A stretch of 64,000 nucleotides of DNA from Anaerolineae bacterium (GTDB lineage Bacteria; Chloroflexota; Anaerolineae; 4572-78; J111): positions 45,795 to 109,794 of the forward strand of contig JAHDWA010000009.1 of NCBI GenBank assembly GCA_023382535.1, in the 5' to 3' direction. Positions 58,978 to 64,000 of this stretch are shown here, piece after piece. Below the pieces are notes generated by a model. The model searched no databases. It worked only from the letters and a program-made list of their open reading frames with translations, and was not told the origin of the DNA. Made by a program: the position numbers and the translations under genes. Within the stretch, counting starts at the first letter, position 1, and each line of letters begins with the position of its first letter.

Positions 58978-59017
58978 GCGCCGCTGGCCCTCCCGGCTAG
59001 GGCAAGGTTAAAAACAT

Positions 59018-59045
59018 GGAGTGCAAAGTTCAACTTTTGCACTCC
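59018..59045 (+). terminator. Intercistronic hairpin after the IIC gene
   Basis: GGAGTGCAAA (59018-59027) pairs with TTTGCACTCC (59036-59045) across an 8-nt loop, followed by a short TTTT. It could partially terminate or stabilise the IIC mRNA 3' end. Confidence 0.55.
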
Positions 59046-59073
59046 ACCACTTTTCTCTAAAGGAATGGCAGCG

Positions 59074-59505
59074 ATGATGGAATTATATCTGAAAAGCCTG
59101 CTGGGTGGGTGGGGGAGTGCTGCTTTGGACTTTATGCTCGACCAGCCGTCGGTTGTGGCGGCGCTGCTGCTGGTCTGGTTTGCCATCTTTGTGGCTGGCC
59201 GGCTGCAATTGCGGCGAATTGAGCAGAAAAGTGCTGAATTGGCGGTCACCACGGCCCGGGAGCTGCTGGTTACTCAACCTCATCTGACTCCAGAGGCACT
59301 TTATGAGCAGGTTTATGAGCCGTGGCGGGCCAGGGTAAGCCACTGGGCTTTGTTTATCCCGCACCGGCTGGACCTGTGGCCGGTGCCGGTAACAGCGAAG
59401 ACCGTGCAGCAGAAACTGGCTTTTTCCCCCGACTGGCTGGCCGAGGTACTCCGCCGGCACGGCCTTATTTTGGAAGAAAACGTGAGAGCGGCTCATGTCA
59501 AATAA
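59074..59505 (+). CDS. Unknown membrane-anchored protein in the PTS operon
   Basis: About 143 residues. One membrane helix (VVAALLLVWFAIFVAG, around 30-45) is followed by a soluble part with a WRARVSHWALFIPHRLDLWP segment. No family is recognised. The frame is open from 59065, but AGGA sits directly against that ATG, so 59074 or 59077 is preferred. It overlaps the IIA gene by 11 bp, so cotranscription with the PTS is clear. Confidence 0.65.
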   Translation: MMELYLKSLLGGWGSAALDFMLDQPSVVAALLLVWFAIFVAGRLQLRRIEQKSAELAVTTARELLVTQPHLTPEALYEQVYEPWRARVSHWALFIPHRLDLWPVPVTAKTVQQKLAFSPDWLAEVLRRHGLILEENVRAAHVK

Positions 59506-59989
59506 AAAAGGTCCTTCCTGGCTGCGGGAAGATTTGGTGATCGCGCCGTTGCGAGCCAAAAATGCGGCTGAGGTCATTACACAATTGGGCGAGCGCTTAC
59601 AGGCAGGCGGCCTTGTCAGGGCTTCCTGGACTGAGGCTACGCTGGAACGGGAGAAAACTTTTGCCACCGGTCTGCCGACCCCAGAAGTTGGCGTCGCCAT
59701 TCCTCATACTGACGTTGAACACGTGCTGGAACCGGCCGTTGCCATTGGCGTGTTGGAGCAGCCGGTGGACTTTGGCGAAATGGGCAATCCGGAGGCATCG
59801 GTTTCAGTTAAACTCGTGTGCGCCCTGGCGGTAGCCCGCTCCGAGCTGCTGATTACGCTGCTCCAGCAGTTGATTGGGTTGTTTCAAACGCCAGGGATGC
59901 TCAAGCAAATTGTAAACAGCCAAAGTCCTGCGGAAATTATCCAGATTTTTGAGGCGCATATTCAATTTGAACAGGAGATTACAGCATGA
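59495..59989 (+). CDS. gatA: PTS fructose/galactitol-type IIA protein
   Basis: Phosphocarrier of 164 residues. The phosphoacceptor His71 is in VAIPHTDVEHV. The fold signature near VDFGEMG..VSVKLVCALAVA is typical. It would pass phosphate from HPr to IIB. It overlaps the upstream gene and the IIB gene (ATGA). Confidence 0.9.
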   Translation: MSNKKGPSWLREDLVIAPLRAKNAAEVITQLGERLQAGGLVRASWTEATLEREKTFATGLPTPEVGVAIPHTDVEHVLEPAVAIGVLEQPVDFGEMGNPEASVSVKLVCALAVARSELLITLLQQLIGLFQTPGMLKQIVNSQSPAEIIQIFEAHIQFEQEITA

Positions 59990-60282
59990 ATGGTGACAAA
60001 CGTATCCTGGTTGCTTGTGGCACCTCGATCGCTACGGCGACGGTGGTGGCTGAGAAGCTAAAAGAAATTGCCAAGGAAGCGGGCGTCCGGGTCAATGTAG
60101 TCCAATGCAAAGCGGCAGAAGTACGGGGACGAATTGCCACCTTTAACCCGCATGTCATCGTGGCCACGACCCCGGTGCCCAAAGATTTAGGCATTCCCGT
60201 TTTTAACGGCGTGCCCTTTCTTTCCGGCCTGGGGATGGACCAACTGAAGGCGCAAATTGTCGAGGCGCTAAAGAAAGCCTGA
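59986..60282 (+). CDS. gatB: PTS galactitol-type IIB protein
   Basis: Phosphocarrier of 98 residues. The phosphocysteine is Cys11 in [17 protein letters not shown], as in GatB/Lactose-type IIB proteins. AGGAGA precedes the ATG. It passes phosphate to the sugar bound by the IIC subunit. Confidence 0.92.
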   Translation: MNGDKRILVACGTSIATATVVAEKLKEIAKEAGVRVNVVQCKAAEVRGRIATFNPHVIVATTPVPKDLGIPVFNGVPFLSGLGMDQLKAQIVEALKKA

Positions 60283-60349
60283 TTTGAGACTCGCGCCAGG
60301 TCTTTCCTATTGGTCACAAATTTTAGGCCATGCTCGAAGGAGAGTCTTA

Positions 60350-61954
60350 ATGCAAATACAAGGTAAATATCAAAGCCAGTACGGCCTGGAAAATCACGGG
60401 ATTCAAAACGTCAATGCAGTCTACTGGAATCTGTCAACGCCCCTGCTATATGAGGAAGCTATTCGCCGCCGGGAGGCAAGGCTGGCTCACCTTGGCCCGC
60501 TGGTGGTGCGGACCGGCCAGCATACCGGCCGCTCGCCCAGCGACAAGTTCATTGTCCAGGAACCATCCAGCCAGGATAAAATTTGGTGGGGTAAAGTCAA
60601 TAAAGGCATGGATCCGGCTCCCTTTGCCGGGCTGCACCGCCGGTTGTTGGCTTACCTGCAAGGCAAAGATTTGTTTGTGCAAGATTGCTTTGCCGGAGCC
60701 GATCCTCAGTATCGCCTGCCCATCCGGATTATTACCGAAACGGCCTGGCACAGCCTCTTTGCCCGCGATATGTTTATCCAGGCTAAAGCGGAGGAGCTAG
60801 CCGCGCATGTGCCCGAATTCACCGTGCTCAATGCCCCCAGTTTCCATGCTGACCCGGACGTGGATGGCACCCGCTCGGAAGTGTTTATCGTCATCCACTT
60901 TGGGCAAAAGCTGGTCCTCATCGGCGGCACGCAGTATGCCGGCGAGATCAAGAAGTCCATCTTTACTATCCTTAACTACCTGCTGCCGCAGCAGCACGTG
61001 ATGTCTATGCATTGCTCGGCTAACATTGGCCCAGACGGTGATGTGGCCGTCTTTTTTGGCCTGTCGGGGACGGGCAAAACCACCCTCTCCGCCGACCCCA
61101 TGCGCACCCTGATTGGTGACGACGAACATGGCTGGAGCGACCGGGGTGTGTTCAACTTTGAAGGGGGCTGTTATGCCAAAGTGATTCGCCTTTCGGCCCA
61201 GGCCGAGCCGGAAATCTATGAAACCACCCGCCGCTTCGGGACAATCCTGGAGAATGTTGCTTTTGACAGCGCCACCGGCCGTCTAGATTTGAACGATGAC
61301 TCTCTGACGGAGAATACTCGCGCGGCCTATCCCATCAGCCACATTCCGAATGCCAAGCGCGATGGGCTGGGCGGTCATCCCCAGAACATTATCATGCTGA
61401 CCGCCGATGCCTTTGGCGTACTGCCGCCGATAGCCAGGCTGACGCAGGCGCAGGCCATGTACCATTTCCTATCCGGTTACACCGCCAAAGTCGCCGGAAC
61501 AGAGAAGGGTGTGACGGAGCCGCAGGCCACTTTCAGCACCTGCTTCGGTGCGCCGTTTATGGCCCTCTCGCCGACAGTTTACGCTAATCTACTCGGCGAG
61601 AAGATTGCCCAGCACCAGGTCAATGTCTGGCTGGTCAACACGGGCTGGAGTGGGGGGCCATATGGCGTGGGGCAGCGAATGAAGATAGCTCACACGCGGG
61701 CCATGGTTAACGCCGCTCTGAAGGGTGATCTAACCGGGATACCGACTGCGCCCGACCCCATCTTTGGCGTGGCTGTGCCCACCGCCTGTCCGGGCGTACC
61801 TGCCGAGGTCCTTAACCCGCGCCAGACCTGGGCTGATCCGGCAGCCTACGATGCCCAGGCGTACAAACTGGCCGGAATGTTTGCCGAGAATTTCAAAACT
61901 TTTACGGATCAGGTTTCGGAAGAGGTACGCGCTGCCGGTCCAAGTATCGAATAA
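60350..61954 (+). CDS. pckA: Phosphoenolpyruvate carboxykinase (ATP)
   Basis: Converts oxaloacetate and ATP to PEP, CO2 and ADP. The P-loop [14 protein letters not shown], the metal-site region LIGDDEHGW, and [15 protein letters not shown] are all present. Length (534 residues) is normal. The frame is open from 60284, but the ATG at 60350 has AAGGAG upstream (60337-60344). PEP is also the PTS phosphate donor, so its place after the PTS operon is sensible; the gap of 67 bp allows cotranscription. Confidence 0.95.
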   Translation: MQIQGKYQSQYGLENHGIQNVNAVYWNLSTPLLYEEAIRRREARLAHLGPLVVRTGQHTGRSPSDKFIVQEPSSQDKIWWGKVNKGMDPAPFAGLHRRLLAYLQGKDLFVQDCFAGADPQYRLPIRIITETAWHSLFARDMFIQAKAEELAAHVPEFTVLNAPSFHADPDVDGTRSEVFIVIHFGQKLVLIGGTQYAGEIKKSIFTILNYLLPQQHVMSMHCSANIGPDGDVAVFFGLSGTGKTTLSADPMRTLIGDDEHGWSDRGVFNFEGGCYAKVIRLSAQAEPEIYETTRRFGTILENVAFDSATGRLDLNDDSLTENTRAAYPISHIPNAKRDGLGGHPQNIIMLTADAFGVLPPIARLTQAQAMYHFLSGYTAKVAGTEKGVTEPQATFSTCFGAPFMALSPTVYANLLGEKIAQHQVNVWLVNTGWSGGPYGVGQRMKIAHTRAMVNAALKGDLTGIPTAPDPIFGVAVPTACPGVPAEVLNPRQTWADPAAYDAQAYKLAGMFAENFKTFTDQVSEEVRAAGPSIE

Positions 61955-61969
61955 GTGATGGGGAACTAC

Positions 61970-62680
61970 TCAGGCTTTGGCCCCCGCTCCTCCCTGACTT
62001 GTGGCGACGGCCTGCTCGACCTCCTGCCGGTCTAGCAGGCCGGCCAATTTGCCCGCAGTGGTGGTGACCAGGATGCTGTTCAAGTTATGCTGGCGCATAT
62101 ACTCGGCCGGTTTCTCCAGCGGGCTATCCAGGCGGTAAGTGCGGGGGCCGCACTCCATCACCTGCTCGACGGGAGTTTCGGGGTTGGCCGCAAGCGCTTC
62201 GGCTCGCAGCAGCCCCAGAACAACCTGTTCTTTGTTGACCACCACGCAAACTTCTTGGCCAACAGCCTGAAGGCGGTCTCGCACCGGGCCAACCCGGTCG
62301 GTGAGGTAGCAGGTGGGGACACCTGGCCGGGCCAAGTCACCGGCGTGCTGCACCGTTGTATATTGGCCTTCTACGGGCCAACCGTTGGCCAGCCAATCTA
62401 CCTTGCCAGGGGTATAACGGAAAACCTGGCTAAAGCCCAAACTTTCAAGCCGCCACGCGGCCCGGGCGCTCAAGTCTCACTGGTAGTCGTAGCAGTAGAC
62501 GATGATAGGCCGGTCTGGCCGCAGTTGTGCTGCTGTCTGGCGATCCAGCTTAGATAAGGGTACATTTACTGCCCCGGCCAGGTGAGAAGCTCCATACTCT
62601 TTGGCCGGTAACACATCCACAAGCTGCGCGCCTTGTTCCAACAAGCGGCGCACTTCCTCTTTGCCAATTTCTGTCGGCAT
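61970..62680 (-). CDS. Rhodanese-CBS fusion with in-frame TGA (candidate selenoprotein)
   Basis: Composite frame of 236 codons. Residues 1-67 are the N-terminal half of a rhodanese domain, ending VYCYDYQ. A TGA follows at 62477-62479. The same frame then continues DLSARAAWRLESLGF, the second half of the rhodanese domain, and then a CBS-domain pair (about 120-225). Relatives have Cys at the TGA position (YDYQC-DLS). The catalytic Cys63 is intact. The first 20 nt after TGA lead to an 8-bp stem with a GTG loop (62446-62464), as in bacterial SECIS elements. AAGGAG precedes the ATG. Without translation as Sec, this would be a broken gene. Confidence 0.6.
62446..62464 (-). promoter_or_regulatory. 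Candidate bacterial SECIS hairpin
   Basis: On the minus strand CGGGCCGC pairs with GCGGCTTG (two G-U pairs) around a GTG loop (62454-62456). The loop starts 20 nt after the TGA and its first base is G. Bacterial SECIS elements require a short apical loop with an early G, about 16-37 nt from the UGA. Confidence 0.45.
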
Positions 62681-62715
62681 CGTTGCTCCTTCGTTACAGC
62701 ACGCACTACGTCTGA

Positions 62716-63162
62716 TTATCCGTTCTGATTAAAACTTGAGAAACCAGACGGCAGCGGCCATTTCCATCCTTTGGAAGGTGTCTCGAACCATTTCTGGTCC
62801 ATGGCTCGCCGCACCACTTCCCGGCACGCCTCAAGCACCTGGTCGTTGGAGTGGCTGGTCCTTCTGCCTGAGGCCACGCAAATATCAAAGATGCCGCGAT
62901 AATACTCAATCTCGTTAGTTTCTGCTTTTGAGTTGGACTCCGGTTTGGCGGTTGGGCGCGGCGTGGGCGAAGATTTGACGGTAGCTGTTGGGGCAGGTGT
63001 TACCGTAGCCGCTGGCAAAGGAGCTTCAGCGGCTGGGGCAGAAGCCAGGACAGGCTGGGGTTTCATCGTCATGTAGCTTACCACCCCCACGGCTGAACAA
63101 ATTACTCCAATTAGAAAAACGACAACGTTAAGGCCTAGAATCATCAGAATAGATTTTCTCAT
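62716..63162 (-). CDS. Hypothetical secreted or membrane-anchored protein
   Basis: Protein of 148 residues. An N-terminal helix (ILMILGLNVVVFLIGVICSA, about 5-24) would be a signal anchor. An Ala/Pro/Thr linker follows, then a C-terminal region with Cys (FDICVASGRR, EACREVVRR). No family is recognised. Confidence 0.6.
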   Translation of the reverse strand: MRKSILMILGLNVVVFLIGVICSAVGVVSYMTMKPQPVLASAPAAEAPLPAATVTPAPTATVKSSPTPRPTAKPESNSKAETNEIEYYRGIFDICVASGRRTSHSNDQVLEACREVVRRAMDQKWFETPSKGWKWPLPSGFSSFNQNG

Positions 63163-63589
63163 AGTTCCTCACTGTTGAATCAACCGGGTGGAACCAGTTC
63201 CTGGTTTTGGGTCTGCTCAGGTCGTTCAACGCCGCTGTCGCCGCTTGAGGGTTCTCCTGGTCCTGGCTACTGGATGTTCACCTCAGCTTTAAAATGTGGC
63301 CCGGTTGAATTTGAGCATTTGCCGGGCCAAAGCCATTTTTAGATAACTGTCTCATCTTATCCTCCCCAGACGCGATGTAATCCTTAGTTGTGTTGTATTA
63401 TAACCTTGCCCACTGGGGCTTGCCCATACTCAGATGGGTAACTTTAGGCGTAAAAACGGGATTAAATTTTGGATAACACGACTAATACCTTTTTGGCTCC
63501 TTGTTTAGGTCTCCGGTTAAGTCAGGCGAGAGGCAATATCACCCAAACAGGTGACAGCTAAACAAACGACGGTGGATTTCTGTAGCGCC
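63163..63589. other. Gene-free stretch
   Basis: Contains a 7-bp GC hairpin (GGCCCGG 63298-63304 with CCGGGCC 63322-63328) that might be a terminator. A lone GTGACA half-site is at 63551-63556. Nothing else is supported. Confidence 0.35.
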
Positions 63590-64000
63590 TTAATGATAGG
63601 TGGACCTGGCTTGCACGGCTGAGGAAGGTGGGGGAGGGTGTCCTTGCTGGTGGCGCCGCGCCACCTCCGTGCCGGTGATGCTCGCCGCTAACCAGACAGT
63701 GCCGGCGGCGTAGCCGGCGACAACATCGCTAAAATAATGGACGCCCAGGTAGATGCGGCTGAAACCGATGAGTAACACCAGAAGGACCGCGGCCGCGACA
63801 ACAATTTTTTCCAGGTAGCGGTTCAGCCCGATGACCAGCAGGTAAGCCAGCATGCCGTAGGTGATTAGAGAGAGCATGGCATGGCCGCTGGGAAAGCTCC
63901 AGCCCTGTTCCGTAAGAAACGGGCTGGCAAATTCGGGGCGCGAACGCTGAAAGATAAGTTTCAAAGCTCCATTCAGCAGCCCGCCGCCGGCCAGAGTCAG
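63590..64000 (-). CDS. PAP2-family phosphatase, partial
   Basis: Membrane phosphatase for lipid phosphates. The three PAP2 motifs are visible: KLIFQRSRP, SFPSGHA and SRIYLGVHYFSD. Several membrane helices follow. The frame is open to the window edge, with LTLAGGGLLNGA before the internal Met, so the N-terminus is missing. Confidence 0.88.
   Translation of the reverse strand: MTLAGGGLLNGALKLIFQRSRPEFASPFLTEQGWSFPSGHAMLSLITYGMLAYLLVIGLNRYLEKIVVAAAVLLVLLIGFSRIYLGVHYFSDVVAGYAAGTVWLAASITGTEVARRHQQGHPPPPSSAVQARSTYH

Noticed and set aside
63551..63562. GTGACA half-site in the last intergenic region
   Set aside because: Only one arm matches; no second copy at 22-23 bp.

Overview
The window looks like chromosomal DNA of a member of the Chloroflexota (Anaerolineae/Caldilineae type). 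This is inferred from several features: MalT-like LuxR ATPases, DUF11-rich giant secreted proteins with internal or terminal YLP-type tails, DUF2089/SHOCT-like cassettes, FtsX/MacB-type ABC exporters, and a NuoEFG-like plus NfnAB-like flavin electron-transfer operon. No rRNA, tRNA, CRISPR array or prophage was seen. The strongest signals are regulatory or structural rather than a new enzyme island.

Layout. 1-4.0 kb: a sugar-binding lipoprotein made of two fused near-identical domains, and its LacI-type regulator with palindromic operators. 4.0-11 kb: an ABC exporter (permease plus two ATPases), a 905-aa LuxR/MalT regulator and a small orphan. 11.4-19.7 kb (minus strand): nuoE-nuoF-nuoG-like, an SRPBCC-like gene, then nfnA-like and gltA/nfnB-like genes. 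This would be a flavin-based NAD(P)H/ferredoxin electron-transfer complex whose molybdopterin subunit has lost the catalytic Cys/Sec. 19.7-30.5 kb: dihaem cytochrome c, class I aldolase, coiled-coil protein, GNAT, second exporter permease, LuxR solo, HiPIP, methyltransferase, a MITE-like element, two paralogous beta-rich proteins with a DUF2089 regulator, and a TetR regulator. 30.7-32.6 kb: FtsH.

33-46 kb: a 3909-aa secreted DUF11 repeat protein behind a long leader with an intrinsic terminator, followed by a smaller secreted DUF11 protein. 46-54 kb: YdcZ-like transporter, GatZ, small stress-type genes (65-aa orphan, DksA/TraR-like, DUF166), a third ABC ATPase, a beta-helix secreted protein, a single-domain response regulator and a chemoreceptor remnant. 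54.5-57.1 kb: clpS-clpA. 57.5-62 kb: galactitol-type PTS (IIC, unknown membrane protein, IIA, IIB) and ATP-dependent PEP carboxykinase. 62-64 kb: a rhodanese-CBS protein interrupted by an in-frame TGA with a plausible bacterial SECIS hairpin, a secreted orphan and a PAP2 phosphatase running off the end.

Links between genes. Six intergenic regions carry a 6-2-6 inverted repeat close to GTGACA-tt-TGTCAC, usually as a pair with centres 22-23 bp apart. In the clearest cases the near copy sits about 42 bp upstream of a predicted start site. The regions precede the nuoE operon, ftsH, gatZ/the 65-aa gene, DUF166, the beta-helix gene and the region before the PTS operon. This suggests one activator, possibly of the NarL/FixJ (DosR-like) family, joining anaerobic redox metabolism, proteolysis and sugar uptake. 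All coordinates and matches were read by eye, without software.
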